Shown here: piece by piece, positions 9,234 to 20,195 of the stretch
How positions within the stretch are numbered: the stretch's first letter is position 1
How the letters are laid out: each line of letters opens with the position of its first letter
NCBI RefSeq assembly: GCF_003369795.1
Contig: NZ_CP026730.1
Coordinates: 4,083,001 to 4,147,000 of the forward strand
Reading direction: 5' to 3'
Length of the DNA: 64,000 bases
Origin: Streptomyces sp. CB09001
GTDB taxonomy: Bacteria; Actinomycetota; Actinomycetes; Streptomycetales; Streptomycetaceae
Notes under the pieces: model-generated
What the model was told of the DNA's origin: nothing
The model's input: only the letters and a program-made list of their open reading frames with translations
The model's database searches: none
Translations under genes and position numbers: made by a program

Positions 9234-9251
9234 AAGCATGCAAGCATGCTT
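9234..9251. promoter_or_regulatory. Candidate TetR operator and promoter of the CoA-ligase operon
   Basis: A perfect 8-2-8 inverted repeat, AAGCATGC-AA-GCATGCTT, stands out as AT-rich in a GC-rich spacer. A possible -35 TTGATT (9250-9255) overlaps its right end, with a weak -10 CATGCT at 9273-9278, ~47 nt before the first start codon. The operon ends with its own TetR gene, so autoregulation through this site is the obvious inference; it has not been shown. Confidence 0.5.
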
Positions 9252-9324
9252 GATTGTTAATGCCGCCCCTGCCATGCTCCTCACCACACCGCGCCGCACG
9301 CCGCCGTGCCCGAGGGGAGCGACC

Positions 9325-10176
9325 GTGTCCGACCCGACACCCGTGATCGACGACCTGCGCGAGGAGAGCGAGGAACTCGACGCCCTGGTCGCCGAGTTGA
9401 GCCCCGAGGGCTGGCGCCTGGCCACCCCGGCGCCCGGCTGGACGATCGCCCACCAGATCGCGCACCTGAACTGGACCGACCGGGCCACCCTGGTCGCCGT
9501 CACCGACGGGGACGGATTCAAGGGGCTGATCGAGCAGGCCCTCGCCGCGCCCGACCGGTACGTCGACGACGGCGCCGAGGAGGGGGCGAAGCAGGACCCC
9601 GCCGCGCTGCTGGCGGCCTGGCGAGAGGGCCGCGCCGCCCTCGAAGAGGCGCTGCGCACCGCCGCCCCCGGCGCCCGCTTCCCCTGGTACGGCCCGCCCA
9701 TGGCCACCGCCTCCATGGCCACCGCCCGCCTGATGGAGACCTGGGCGCACGGCCTGGACATCGCGGCCGCCCTCGGTGTGTCCCGCCCGCCCACCGGCCG
9801 ACTGCGGCACGTCGCCCGCATCGGCGTCCGCGCCCGGGACTTCGCCTACGCCGCCCACGGGCTCACCCCGCCCGCCGAACCGTTCCGCGTCGAACTCACC
9901 GCGCCGGGCGGGGACGTGTGGGCGTACGGCCCCGAGGACGCCCCCCAGCGCGTGACCGGCCCCGCGCTCGACTTCTGCCTCCTGGCCACCCAGCGCGCCC
10001 ACCGCGCCGACCTCGCGCTCACCGCCGAGGGCCCGGACGCCGACCGCTGGCTGGACATCGCGCAGGCCTTCGCCGGACCGCCCGGAGCCGGACGCCCGCC
10101 CGGAGCCGGACGCCCGCCCGGAGCCGATAACCCGCCCGGAGCCGGGAGCCGCCCGGCGCAGGGGGAACCCCGGTGA
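9325..10176 (+). CDS. TIGR03084-family metal-binding protein (MDMPI/DinB-like)
   Basis: 283 aa from a GTG with CGAGGGGAG upstream. It begins VSDPTPVIDDLREESEELDALVAEL and has the histidine pair of the mycothiol-dependent isomerase fold in GWTIAHQIAHLNWTD and the third ligand in METWAHGLDIAAALG. This matches the TIGR03084 family, usually found with AtuA and acyl-CoA carboxylase genes. The C-terminus is a short PPGAGR repeat (10078-10145). Its stop overlaps the next start (GTGA), so it is translationally coupled to the AtuA gene and is the first gene of the operon. Its exact reaction is unknown. Confidence 0.8.
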   Translation: MSDPTPVIDDLREESEELDALVAELSPEGWRLATPAPGWTIAHQIAHLNWTDRATLVAVTDGDGFKGLIEQALAAPDRYVDDGAEEGAKQDPAALLAAWREGRAALEEALRTAAPGARFPWYGPPMATASMATARLMETWAHGLDIAAALGVSRPPTGRLRHVARIGVRARDFAYAAHGLTPPAEPFRVELTAPGGDVWAYGPEDAPQRVTGPALDFCLLATQRAHRADLALTAEGPDADRWLDIAQAFAGPPGAGRPPGAGRPPGADNPPGAGSRPAQGEPR

Positions 10177-11849
10177 GCGTGCTCCGCGTCGGCAACGCCT
10201 CCGGCTTCTACGGCGACCGCTTCGACGCCATGCGCGAGATGCTCACCGACGGCCCGCTGGACGTCCTCACCGGCGACTACCTCGCCGAGCTGACCATGCT
10301 CATCCTCGGCCGGGACCGCCTGAAGGACCCCGCCGCCGGATACGCCCGCACCTTCCTGCGGCAGTTGGAGGAGTGCCTCGGCCTCGCCCACGAGCGGGGC
10401 GTGCGGATCGTCGCCAACGCGGGCGGCCTCGACCCGGCCGGACTCGCCGACGCCGTACGGGCACTGGCCGAGCGGCTCGGCATCCCGGTGCGGGTCGCGC
10501 ACGTCGAGGGCGACGACCTCACCGCCGCCCACCCGGGCACGCTGGCCGCGCACGCCTACCTCGGCGGCTTCGGCATCGCCGCGTGCCTGCGGGCGGGCGC
10601 GGACGTGGTGGTCACGGGCCGGGTCACCGACGCCGCGCTGGTCACCGGGCCCGCCGCCGCGCACTTCGGGTGGGGGCCCACGGAGTACGACCGGCTCGCC
10701 GGCGCGGTCGTCGCCGGGCACCTGCTGGAGTGCGGGGCACAGGCGACCGGCGGCAACTACGCCTTCTTCCGGGACGGCGACGTACGCCGCCCCGGCTTCC
10801 CGCTCGCCGAACTGCACGCCGACGGCACCTCGGTCGTCACCAAGCACGACGGCACCGGCGGCTTCGTCGACGTCGGCACGGTCACCGCCCAACTGCTGTA
10901 CGAGACGGGCGGCGCCCGGTACGCCGGACCAGACGTCACCGCCCGGCTGGACACCGTACGGCTGAGCCAGGACGGGCCGGACCGCGTCCGCGTGGAGGGC
11001 GTGCGCGGTGAGGCTCCGCCACCCACCCTCAAGGTCGGCCTGAACCGCCTCGGCGGCTTCCGCAACGAGGTCGCCTTCGTCCTCACCGGCCTGGACGTCG
11101 AGGCCAAGGCCGAGCTGGTCCGGACCCAGCTGGAACCCGCCCTCGGCAAGATCGCCGACGTCCGGTGGGACCTGGTCCGCACCGACCGGCCCGACGCCCC
11201 CACCGAGGAGACGGCCGGCGCCCTGCTGCGGCTCGTCGTCCGGGACGCCGACCAGCAGGCCGTCGGACGGGCGCTGAGCGGCGCCGCGATCGAGCTGGCC
11301 CTCGCGAGCTACCCCGGCTTCCATGTGCTCGCGCCACCCGGAAAGGGGGCGCCCTATGGGGTCTTCGAGGATGTGTACGTCCCCCATGGGGCCGTCGACC
11401 ATGTGGCCGTCCTCCATGACGGGCGGCGCGTGACCGTGGCACCACCCCAGGCCCAGGACACCGTCGTACTCGCACATGTTCCGGAGCCACCCCTGCCGCG
11501 GCCACTCCCGCCGGGGCCCGTCCGCCGCGCCCCCCTCGGCCTCGTCGCCGGTGCCCGCAGCGGCGACAAGGGCGGCAACGCCAACGTCGGCGTGTGGGCG
11601 CGGACCGACGACGCCTGGCGCTGGCTCGCCCACGAACTGACCGCCGACCGCTTCCGCGAGCTGATCCCCGAGGCCCGCGACCTGCCCGTCACCCGGCACG
11701 GGCTGCCCAACCTGCGCGCCCTCAACTTCGTCGTCGAGGGCATCCTCGGCGAGGGCGTCGCCGCGCAGGCCCGTTTCGACCCGCAGGCGAAGGCGCTCGG
11801 CGAGTGGCTGCGGGCCCGGCACCTGGACATCCCGGAGAGCCTGCTGTGA
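10173..11849 (+). CDS. AtuA-family protein (acyclic terpene utilisation, DUF1446)
   Basis: 558 aa, GTG overlapping the previous stop by 4 nt. The N-terminal ~440 residues are the AtuA/DUF1446 region: VLRVGNASGFYGDRFDAM, then LIVN-type strands and the conserved ADVVVTGRVTDAAL and GGNYAFF blocks. The C-terminal ~100 residues (LGLVAGARSGDKGGNANVGVWA) are the separate small domain that is fused here as in many AtuA proteins. In Pseudomonas, AtuA is encoded with geranyl-CoA carboxylase and is needed for citronellol use; its chemistry is unclear. Placement between the TIGR03084 protein and a carboxylase matches that arrangement. Confidence 0.85.
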   Translation: MSVLRVGNASGFYGDRFDAMREMLTDGPLDVLTGDYLAELTMLILGRDRLKDPAAGYARTFLRQLEECLGLAHERGVRIVANAGGLDPAGLADAVRALAERLGIPVRVAHVEGDDLTAAHPGTLAAHAYLGGFGIAACLRAGADVVVTGRVTDAALVTGPAAAHFGWGPTEYDRLAGAVVAGHLLECGAQATGGNYAFFRDGDVRRPGFPLAELHADGTSVVTKHDGTGGFVDVGTVTAQLLYETGGARYAGPDVTARLDTVRLSQDGPDRVRVEGVRGEAPPPTLKVGLNRLGGFRNEVAFVLTGLDVEAKAELVRTQLEPALGKIADVRWDLVRTDRPDAPTEETAGALLRLVVRDADQQAVGRALSGAAIELALASYPGFHVLAPPGKGAPYGVFEDVYVPHGAVDHVAVLHDGRRVTVAPPQAQDTVVLAHVPEPPLPRPLPPGPVRRAPLGLVAGARSGDKGGNANVGVWARTDDAWRWLAHELTADRFRELIPEARDLPVTRHGLPNLRALNFVVEGILGEGVAAQARFDPQAKALGEWLRARHLDIPESLL

Positions 11850-11886
11850 CCGTCCCGCCGTACACCCCCGCCCCGGAGGTCCTGCC

Positions 11887-13485
<1,599 letters not shown>

Positions 13486-13493
13486 GGAACCAC

Positions 13494-15344
13494 GTGATTG
13501 CTTCCGTACTGGTCGCCAACCGGGGCGAGATCGCCTGCCGCGTCTTCCGCACCTGCCGCGACGCGGGCATCCGCACCGTCGCCGTGCACTCGGACGCCGA
13601 CGCGAACGCCCTCCACGCGCGCGTGGCCGACGCCGCCGTACGCCTGCCGGGCACGGCCCCCGCCGACACCTACCTGCGCGGCGACCTGATCGTGAAGGCC
13701 GCCGTCGCCGCCGGGGCCGACGCCGTCCACCCCGGCTACGGCTTCCTCTCCGAGAACGCCGGCTTCGCGCGCGCCGTACGGGACGCGGGGCTGGTGTGGA
13801 TCGGACCGCCGCCCGAGGCCATCGAGGCGATGGCGTCCAAGACCCGCGCCAAGGAACTGATGGGCATCGCGCCCCTCACCGACGTCACCGAGGCCGACCT
13901 GCCGGTGCTGGTGAAGGCGGCGGCCGGCGGCGGCGGACGCGGCATGCGCGTCGTACGCCGCCTCGCCGACCTCGACGCCGAACTGACCGCCGCCCGCGCC
14001 GAGGCCGCGAGCGCCTTCGGCGACGGCGAGGTCTTCGTCGAGCCCTATGTGGTCGACGGCCGCCACGTCGAGGTGCAGATCCTCGCCGACACCCACGGCA
14101 CCGTGTGGGCGCTCGGCACCCGCGACTGCTCCCTCCAGCGCCGCCACCAGAAGGTGATCGAGGAGGCCCCCGCACCCGGCCTGCCCCCCGGGCTCACCGC
14201 CGAACTCCACGACCTCGCCGTACGCGCCGCCCGTGCCGTCGACTACGTCGGCGCGGGCACCGTCGAGTTCCTCGTCGCCGACGGCAGGGCGCACTTCCTG
14301 GAGATGAACACCCGCCTCCAGGTCGAACACCCGGTCACGGAGGCGGTCTTCGGCATCGACCTCGTCGCCCTCCAACTCCGGGTCGCCGAAGGGCACGCCC
14401 TCGAAAGCGACCCCCCGCGCGCGCGGGGACACGCCGTCGAGGCCCGCCTCTACGCCGAGGACCCGGCGAACGCCTGGGCCCCGCAGACCGGCCGCCTGCA
14501 CCGCCTCGCCGTCCCGGGCGGCATCCGCCTGGACACCGGCTACACCGACGGCGACGACATCGGCGTCCACTACGACCCGATGCTCGCCAAGGCGGTCGCC
14601 CACGCACCCACGCGCGCGGAGGCCGTCCGCCGGCTCGCCGGCGCCCTGGAACGGGCGGCGGTCCACGGCCCGGTCACCAACCGCGACCTCCTCGTGCGCT
14701 CCCTGCGCCACGAGGAGTTCACCTCCGGCCGCATGGACACCGGCTTCTACGACCGCCACCTCGCCGCCCTCACCGAACCGGTCCCCGACCCCCTCGCCCC
14801 GCTGGCCGCCGCCCTCGCCGACGCGAGCACCCGTGCGGGACGCTTCGGCGGCTGGCGCAACCTGCCCTCGCAACCGCAGGTCAAGCGCTACGCCGTGGCG
14901 GGCGAGGAGCACGAGGTCCGCTACGGGCACACCCGCACGGGCCTCACCGCCGAGGGCGTCCGCGTCGTCCACGCCGGCCCCGACCGGGTCGTCCTCGAAG
15001 CGGACGGCGTACAACGCCCCTTCGACATCGCCCGCTACGGCGACCACATCCACGTCAACACCACGCGCCTCACCGCCCTGCCCCGCTTCCCCGACCCCAC
15101 CACCCAGCACGCCCCGGGTTCCCTCCTGGCCCCCATGCCGGGCACGGTCGTCCGCGTCGCGGAGGGCCTGACCGAGGGCACCACCGTCCAGGCGGGCCAG
15201 CCCCTCCTGTGGCTGGAGGCCATGAAGATGGAACACAGGATCACGGCCCCGGTGACGGGAAAGCTGACGGTGCTCCCGGCGGCTCCCGGACAGCAGGTTG
15301 AGGTCGGCGCCCTCTTGGCCGTAGTAGAGGGAGACGCCGAGTAG
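13494..15344 (+). CDS. Acyl-CoA carboxylase, biotin carboxylase + BCCP (alpha) subunit
   Basis: 616 aa from GTG (VIASVLVANRGEIACR), 8 nt after the beta-subunit stop and behind TGAGGAA. Domains: biotin carboxylase N-terminal (1-~110), ATP-grasp with GGGGRGMRVV and the EMNTRLQVEHPVTE catalytic block, a biotin carboxylase C-terminal domain, a less conserved linker (~450-540), and a C-terminal biotinyl domain with EAMKMEH, Lys ~578. It carboxylates its own biotin with ATP and bicarbonate and pairs with the beta subunit. The fusion of carboxylase and BCCP in one chain is normal for this family. Confidence 0.92.
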   Translation: MIASVLVANRGEIACRVFRTCRDAGIRTVAVHSDADANALHARVADAAVRLPGTAPADTYLRGDLIVKAAVAAGADAVHPGYGFLSENAGFARAVRDAGLVWIGPPPEAIEAMASKTRAKELMGIAPLTDVTEADLPVLVKAAAGGGGRGMRVVRRLADLDAELTAARAEAASAFGDGEVFVEPYVVDGRHVEVQILADTHGTVWALGTRDCSLQRRHQKVIEEAPAPGLPPGLTAELHDLAVRAARAVDYVGAGTVEFLVADGRAHFLEMNTRLQVEHPVTEAVFGIDLVALQLRVAEGHALESDPPRARGHAVEARLYAEDPANAWAPQTGRLHRLAVPGGIRLDTGYTDGDDIGVHYDPMLAKAVAHAPTRAEAVRRLAGALERAAVHGPVTNRDLLVRSLRHEEFTSGRMDTGFYDRHLAALTEPVPDPLAPLAAALADASTRAGRFGGWRNLPSQPQVKRYAVAGEEHEVRYGHTRTGLTAEGVRVVHAGPDRVVLEADGVQRPFDIARYGDHIHVNTTRLTALPRFPDPTTQHAPGSLLAPMPGTVVRVAEGLTEGTTVQAGQPLLWLEAMKMEHRITAPVTGKLTVLPAAPGQQVEVGALLAVVEGDAE

Positions 15345-15349
15345 GGGCG

Positions 15350-15420
15350 CGGGGCTGCATTGAATATGCGGCTCCGCCGCGTGAGCGCGAGCAACCACAC
15401 ACAACCCGCACCCGAAGGAG
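15350..15420. repeat. Dispersed Streptomyces intergenic element, copy 1
   Basis: The spacer reads GGGGCGCGGGGCTG, then an A/T-rich core, GCGGCTCCGCCGC (a small hairpin) and GCGAGCAACC. The same word order recurs at 31138-31215 and, on the other strand, at 38538-38660. Such elements are common in Streptomyces spacers and probably act as terminators or processing sites. Here it lies inside the operon, between the carboxylase alpha subunit and the dehydrogenase gene. Confidence 0.5.
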
Positions 15421-15424
15421 CACA

Positions 15425-16573
15425 GTGACCACCCTCATCGAATCCGAAGAGCACAAGTCCCTCCGCGCAGCGGTATCAGCCTTCGCCCGGACCCACCCCC
15501 ACACCCTCAACCCCGAAGACAACAAACGCCTCTGGCAGGACGCCGCCAAGCTCGGCTACATCGGCGTCAACCTGCCGGCGGCATACGGCGGAGGCGGCGC
15601 CGGCATCACCGAACTCTCCCTCGTCCTCGAAGAGCTGGGCGCCGCGGGCAACCCCCTCCTCATGATGATCGTCTCCCCGGCGATCTGCGGCACCGTGATC
15701 TCCCGCTTCGGCACCGAGGAGCAGAAACGCGAGTGGCTCCCGCCACTCGCCGACGGCACCCGCCTCATGGCCTTCGGCATCACCGAACCCGACGCCGGCT
15801 CCAACAGCCACCGCATCACCACCACCGCCCGCCGCGACACCGCCACCGGCGACTGGATCCTCACCGGCCGCAAGGTCTTCGTCTCCGGCGTGGACATCGC
15901 CGACGCCACCCTGATCGTCGGCCGCACCGAAGACGCCCGCACCGGCAAGCTCAAGCCCTGCCTCTTCATCGTCCCGCGCGACGCCGAAGGCTTCGAGCGC
16001 CGCCCCATCGACATGGAACTCGATGCCGTGGAGCGGCAGTTCGAGCTGACCCTCGACGACGTACGACTGCCCGCCGACGCCCTCGTCGGCGACGAGGACG
16101 CGGGGCTCCTCCAGCTCTTCGCGGGTCTCAACCCCGAGCGCGTGATGACGGCGGCCTTCGCGATCGGCATGGGCCGCCACGCTCTCGCGAAGGCCGTCGA
16201 GTACGCCCGTGAACGCACCGTCTGGAAGACCCCCATCGGCGCCCACCAGGCCATCGCCCACCCCCTCGCGCAGGCGCACATCGACCTCGAACTCGCGCGC
16301 CTGATGATGCAGAAGGCGGCCCATCTCTACGACGCGGGCGACGACGTCGGCGCGGGCGAGGCCGCCAACATGGCCAAGTACGCCGCCGGGGAGGCCTGTG
16401 TGAAGGCCGTCGACCAGGCCGTGCACACCCTCGGCGGCAACGGCCTCACCCGCGAGTTCGGGCTCGCCCGGCTGATAACGGCCTCGCGCGTGGCCCGTAT
16501 CGCCCCCGTGAGCCGGGAGATGATCCTCAACTACGTCTCCCACCAGACCCTGGGCCTGCCCAAGTCGTACTAG
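15425..16573 (+). CDS. Acyl-CoA dehydrogenase
   Basis: 382 aa, GTG behind GAAGGAG. Typical FAD acyl-CoA dehydrogenase layout: all-alpha N-domain, middle beta-domain with FGITEPDAGSNSHRITTTA, and a C-terminal helical domain with GRHALAKAVEYARERTVWKTPIGAHQAIAHPLA and the late loop LGGNGLTREFGLARL. It introduces the alpha,beta double bond in the CoA ester, passing electrons to ETF. In the Atu pathway the counterpart is citronellyl-CoA dehydrogenase; here the substrate is presumably the CoA ester made by the next gene product. Confidence 0.9.
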   Translation: MTTLIESEEHKSLRAAVSAFARTHPHTLNPEDNKRLWQDAAKLGYIGVNLPAAYGGGGAGITELSLVLEELGAAGNPLLMMIVSPAICGTVISRFGTEEQKREWLPPLADGTRLMAFGITEPDAGSNSHRITTTARRDTATGDWILTGRKVFVSGVDIADATLIVGRTEDARTGKLKPCLFIVPRDAEGFERRPIDMELDAVERQFELTLDDVRLPADALVGDEDAGLLQLFAGLNPERVMTAAFAIGMGRHALAKAVEYARERTVWKTPIGAHQAIAHPLAQAHIDLELARLMMQKAAHLYDAGDDVGAGEAANMAKYAAGEACVKAVDQAVHTLGGNGLTREFGLARLITASRVARIAPVSREMILNYVSHQTLGLPKSY

Positions 16574-16612
16574 GCCAGTACTAGGCCGTTTCCGAGCGGC
16601 GTTGGAGGAACC

Positions 16613-18181
16613 GTGTTCCGCAGCGAGTACGCAGACGTCCCGCCCGTCGACCTGCCCATCCACGACGCGGTGCTCGGCGGGGCCGCCGCCTTCGGGAGCA
16701 CCCCGGCGCTGATCGACGGCACCGACGGCACCACCCTCACCTACGAGCAGGTGGACCGGTTCCACCGGCGCGTCGCCGCCGCCCTCGCCGAGACCGGCGT
16801 GCGCAAGGGCGACGTCCTCGCCCTGCACAGCCCCAACACCGTCGCCTTCCCCCTGGCCTTCTACGCCGCCACCCGCGCGGGCGCCTCCGTCACCACGGTG
16901 CATCCACTCGCCACCGCCGAGGAGTTCGCCAAGCAGCTGAAGGACAGCGCGGCCCGCTGGATCGTCACCGTCTCACCGCTGCTGTCCACCGCCCGCCGGG
17001 CCGCCGAACTCGCGGGCGGCGTCCAGGAGATCCTGGTCTGCGACAGCGCGCCCGGCCACCGCTCGCTCGTCGACATGCTGGCCTCGACCGCGCCCGAACC
17101 GTCCGTCGCGATCGACCCGGCCGAGGACGTCGCCGCCCTGCCGTACTCCTCGGGCACCACCGGCACCCCCAAGGGCGTCATGCTCACCCACCGGCAGATC
17201 GCCACCAACCTCGCCCAGCTCGAACCGTCGATGCCGTCCGCGCCCGGCGACCGCGTCCTCGCCGTGCTGCCGTTCTTCCACATCTACGGCCTGACCGCCC
17301 TGATGAACGCCCCACTGCGGCTCGGCGCCACCGTCGTCGTCCTGCCCCGCTTCGACCTGGAGCAGTTCCTCGCCGCCATCCAGAACCACCGCATCACCAG
17401 CCTGTACGTCGCCCCGCCGATCGTCCTGGCCCTCGCCAAGCACCCCCTGGTCGCCGACTACGACCTCTCCTCGCTGAAGTACATCGTCAGCGCCGCCGCC
17501 CCCCTGGACGCCCGCCTCGCCGCCGCCTGCTCCCGACGGCTCGGCCTGCCGCCCGTCGGCCAGGCCTACGGCATGACGGAACTGTCCCCGGGCACCCACG
17601 TCGTCCCCCTGGACGCCATGGCCGACGCGCCGCCCGGCACCGTCGGCAAACTCATCGCCGGCACCGAGATGCGCATCGTCTCCCTCACCGACCCCTGCAA
17701 GGACCTCCCCGCCGGCGAGTCCGGCGAGATCCTCATCCGCGGCCCCCAGATCATGAAGGGCTACCTCGGCCGCCCCGACGCCACCGCCGCCCTGATCGAC
17801 ACCGACGGCTGGCTGCACACCGGCGACGTCGGACACGCCGACAGCGACGGCTGGCTGTTCGTCGTCGACCGGGTCAAGGAACTGATCAAGTACAAGGGCT
17901 TCCAGGTGGCCCCCGCCGAACTCGAAGCCCTCCTGCTCACCCACCCCGGCATCGCCGACACCGCCGTCATCGGCGAGTACGACGACGACGGCAACGAAGT
18001 ACCCCACGCCTTCGTCGTCCGCCAGCCCGCCGCACCCGGCCTCGCGGAGGGCGAGATCATGATGTACGTCGCCGAACGCGTCGCCCCCTACAAACGCGTC
18101 CGCCGCGTCACCTTCGTGGACGCCGTCCCGCGCGCCGCCTCCGGCAAGATCCTCCGCCGCGAGCTGAGGGAGCACCGGTGA
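16613..18181 (+). CDS. 4-coumarate/cinnamate:CoA ligase-like AMP-forming ligase
   Basis: 522 aa, GTG 4 nt after GGAGGAA. An ANL-superfamily enzyme: P-loop YSSGTTGTPKGVMLTH (from ~residue 178), YGMTELSPGTH, a GYLGRP-type motif, TGDVGHADSDGWLFVVDRVKELIKYKGFQV, and the C-terminal catalytic lysine in ASGKILRREL. It is very similar in motifs and operon position to the S. coelicolor cinnamate:CoA ligase ScCCL (SCO4383, from memory), which activates cinnamate and 4-coumarate. It should activate the acid that feeds the rest of the operon. Whether the true substrate is aromatic or a branched fatty/terpenoid acid is open. Confidence 0.88.
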   Translation: MFRSEYADVPPVDLPIHDAVLGGAAAFGSTPALIDGTDGTTLTYEQVDRFHRRVAAALAETGVRKGDVLALHSPNTVAFPLAFYAATRAGASVTTVHPLATAEEFAKQLKDSAARWIVTVSPLLSTARRAAELAGGVQEILVCDSAPGHRSLVDMLASTAPEPSVAIDPAEDVAALPYSSGTTGTPKGVMLTHRQIATNLAQLEPSMPSAPGDRVLAVLPFFHIYGLTALMNAPLRLGATVVVLPRFDLEQFLAAIQNHRITSLYVAPPIVLALAKHPLVADYDLSSLKYIVSAAAPLDARLAAACSRRLGLPPVGQAYGMTELSPGTHVVPLDAMADAPPGTVGKLIAGTEMRIVSLTDPCKDLPAGESGEILIRGPQIMKGYLGRPDATAALIDTDGWLHTGDVGHADSDGWLFVVDRVKELIKYKGFQVAPAELEALLLTHPGIADTAVIGEYDDDGNEVPHAFVVRQPAAPGLAEGEIMMYVAERVAPYKRVRRVTFVDAVPRAASGKILRRELREHR

Positions 18182-18921
18182 CCCCGGCCGCCCACGTAGA
18201 CCGCACGCGCGCGCGGGGCGTCGAGACCCTCACCCTCGACTCGCCGCACAACCGCAACGCCCTGTCCGCCGCCCTCGTCGGCGACCTGGCAACCGCCCTC
18301 ACCGACGCGGGTGAGGACCCCGGCGTCCGCGCCGTCGTCCTCACCCACACCGGCAACACCTTCAGCGCCGGAGCCGACCTGCGCGACCCGCCCCACCCGG
18401 ACGCCCTGGTCGGCCTGTTCCGGCGGATCGCCGAGCTGCCGAAACCGGTGATCGCCCGCGTCGCCGGGCACGTCCGCGCGGGCGGCCTCGGCCTGGTCGC
18501 CGCCTGCGACATCGCGGCGGCGTCCACCGAGTCGACGTTCGCCTTCACCGAGGTCCGCATCGGCGTGGCACCGGCCGTCATCTCCCTCACTCTGCTGCCC
18601 CGCACCGACCCCCGCGCCCTCGCCCGCTACTACCTCACCGGCGAGCGCTTCGACGCCGCCGAGGCCGCCCGCACCGGCCTGGTCACCGCGGCGGGCGACG
18701 ACGTGGACGCCGTACTCGAACCCGTCCTCGACGGGGTGCGCCGTGCCTCTCCGCAGGGCCTGGCCGAGACGAAACGGCTGCTCACGGCTAGGGTGCTGGA
18801 GGCCTTCGACCGGGACGCGGCCGACCTGACCGCGCTCTCGGCCCAGCTGTTCGCCTCCCCGCAGGCCCGCGAGGGGATGACGGCCTTCCTCGAACGACGG
18901 GATCCGGAATGGGTGGTGTGA
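18178..18921 (+). CDS. Enoyl-CoA hydratase/isomerase family protein
   Basis: 247 aa; its GTG overlaps the ligase stop by 4 nt (GTGA). Crotonase-fold signals: TLDSPHNRNALSAALV, the oxyanion-hole strand FSAGADLRDPP, and HVRAGGLGLVAACDIAAAS. The usual catalytic glutamates are not both obvious in the AGGLGLVAACD block, so hydratase versus isomerase or other crotonase chemistry is uncertain. As the sixth enzyme of the operon it probably hydrates the carboxylated or dehydrogenated CoA ester, like AtuE in Pseudomonas. Confidence 0.88.
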   Translation: MTPAAHVDRTRARGVETLTLDSPHNRNALSAALVGDLATALTDAGEDPGVRAVVLTHTGNTFSAGADLRDPPHPDALVGLFRRIAELPKPVIARVAGHVRAGGLGLVAACDIAAASTESTFAFTEVRIGVAPAVISLTLLPRTDPRALARYYLTGERFDAAEAARTGLVTAAGDDVDAVLEPVLDGVRRASPQGLAETKRLLTARVLEAFDRDAADLTALSAQLFASPQAREGMTAFLERRDPEWVV

Positions 18922-19538
18922 GCGGCGCCGTGAACGCGGCCGACCGCGCGGAGCGCGTCCCCAAGCAGGACCGCAGCCGGGCCACCCGGCAGCGGCTCCT
19001 CGAAGCCGCCGTGGCCTGCCTCGCCGCACGCGGCTGGGCCGGCTCCACGGTCTCCGTCGTCGCCGAACACGCCGGAGTCTCCCGGGGTGCCGCCCAGCAC
19101 CACTTCCCGACCCGCGAAGACCTGTTCACCGCGGCCGTGGAGTACGTCGCCGAGGAACGCTCCGTCGCCCTGCGCGCCCTGTTCCCCGAGGGCGCCGCCG
19201 CCGACGACCGGCGCGCGGTGGTCGCCGCCCTCGTCGACCTCTACACCGGTCCGCTCTTCCGCGCCGCCCTGCACCTGTGGGTGGCCGCCTCCAACGAGGA
19301 GCAGCTGCGCGACCGGGTCACCGAACTGGAGGCCCGCGTCGGCCGCGAGACCCACCGCATCGCCGTCGACCTCCTCGGCGCCGACGAGACCCGCCCCGGC
19401 GCCCGCGAAACCGTCCAGGGCCTCCTCGACATGGCCCGCGGCCTGGGCCTCGCCAACCTCCTCACCGACGACGGGGCACGACGGGAACGGGTGGTGGAGC
19501 AGTGGGCGCGGCTGCTGGACGCGGCGCTGGCACAGTGA
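18918..19538 (+). CDS. TetR-family regulator of the CoA-ligase operon
   Basis: ~206 aa. The GTG at 18918 overlaps the hydratase stop by 4 nt, like the other couplings in this operon (an ATG at 18909 is also in frame). The N-terminal DNA-binding region is QDRSRATRQRLLEAAVACLAARGW ... VVAEHAGVSRGAAQHHFPTREDLF, and the rest is the TetR-C ligand domain. Being last in the operon it is co-expressed with the enzymes and is probably a repressor that responds to a CoA ester or acid. The inverted repeat at 9234-9251 is its best candidate site. Confidence 0.88.
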   Translation: MSGAVNAADRAERVPKQDRSRATRQRLLEAAVACLAARGWAGSTVSVVAEHAGVSRGAAQHHFPTREDLFTAAVEYVAEERSVALRALFPEGAAADDRRAVVAALVDLYTGPLFRAALHLWVAASNEEQLRDRVTELEARVGRETHRIAVDLLGADETRPGARETVQGLLDMARGLGLANLLTDDGARRERVVEQWARLLDAALAQ

Positions 19539-19589
19539 CCGGCATCCGGCACCGGGGCGCTGTCGGTGCCCGCCGCTACTGTCTCGGCC

Positions 19590-20177
19590 ATGGGTGACTA
19601 CTTCCAGACGATCGTCGACCTCGAGGCCGACGAGGCGGGGGCCGCGGAACTCGCCGAGCGCGCGGTCGCGTGGCTGGTGAGCGAGGGCATCGTCCTCGCC
19701 GACCGCGAGGTCTGCGTCCTCGGGCAGCCCCTCGGACACCCGCCCGGACCCCACTGGAGCCGGGCGGTGGCCGACGACGACCCCGACGGGGAACCGTCCG
19801 ACGGGCTCGCCGTGCACACCGGCCCCACCGTCTTCTTCAGCGGCCAGGACGAGCCCGAGGCCGTCACCTGCCCCCGCTGCCGGACCACCACGGACCTGTC
19901 GGACGAGGGCGAGGAGGAAGACGAAAAAGAGGGCGCCTGGCCCCGCTTCTCAGAGGCGATCACCGACTGGCAGGACACCGCGCACGCCGACGTGACCTGT
20001 CCCGCCTGCGCCCGCGACGTCCCCCTGAGCGAGTGGCTCTGGACCGACGACCGGCTGGCGGTCGGCCGTCTCGGCCTGGAGTTCTGGAACTGGCCCGAAC
20101 TCGGCGACGACTTCCGGGCCCGTCTGGCCGCCGTCCTCGACGGCCACCGCACGGCGTACCTCTGGGGAAAGCTGTAG
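19590..20177 (+). CDS. Hypothetical protein with two CxxC motifs
   Basis: 195 aa starting MGDYFQTIVDLEADEAGA. Two cysteine pairs, CPRC and CPAC, ~45 residues apart, could bind one zinc; an acidic stretch (DEGEEEDEKEGAW) separates them. The C-terminal part (LGLEFWNWPELGDDFRARL, HRTAYLWGKL) is rich in aromatic residues. Proteins of this kind are common unknowns in Streptomyces. It is 51 nt after the TetR stop and convergent with pdxH at 18 nt. Confidence 0.65.
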   Translation: MGDYFQTIVDLEADEAGAAELAERAVAWLVSEGIVLADREVCVLGQPLGHPPGPHWSRAVADDDPDGEPSDGLAVHTGPTVFFSGQDEPEAVTCPRCRTTTDLSDEGEEEDEKEGAWPRFSEAITDWQDTAHADVTCPACARDVPLSEWLWTDDRLAVGRLGLEFWNWPELGDDFRARLAAVLDGHRTAYLWGKL

Positions 20178-20195
20178 GCGAGGCGCCGGACCCGG

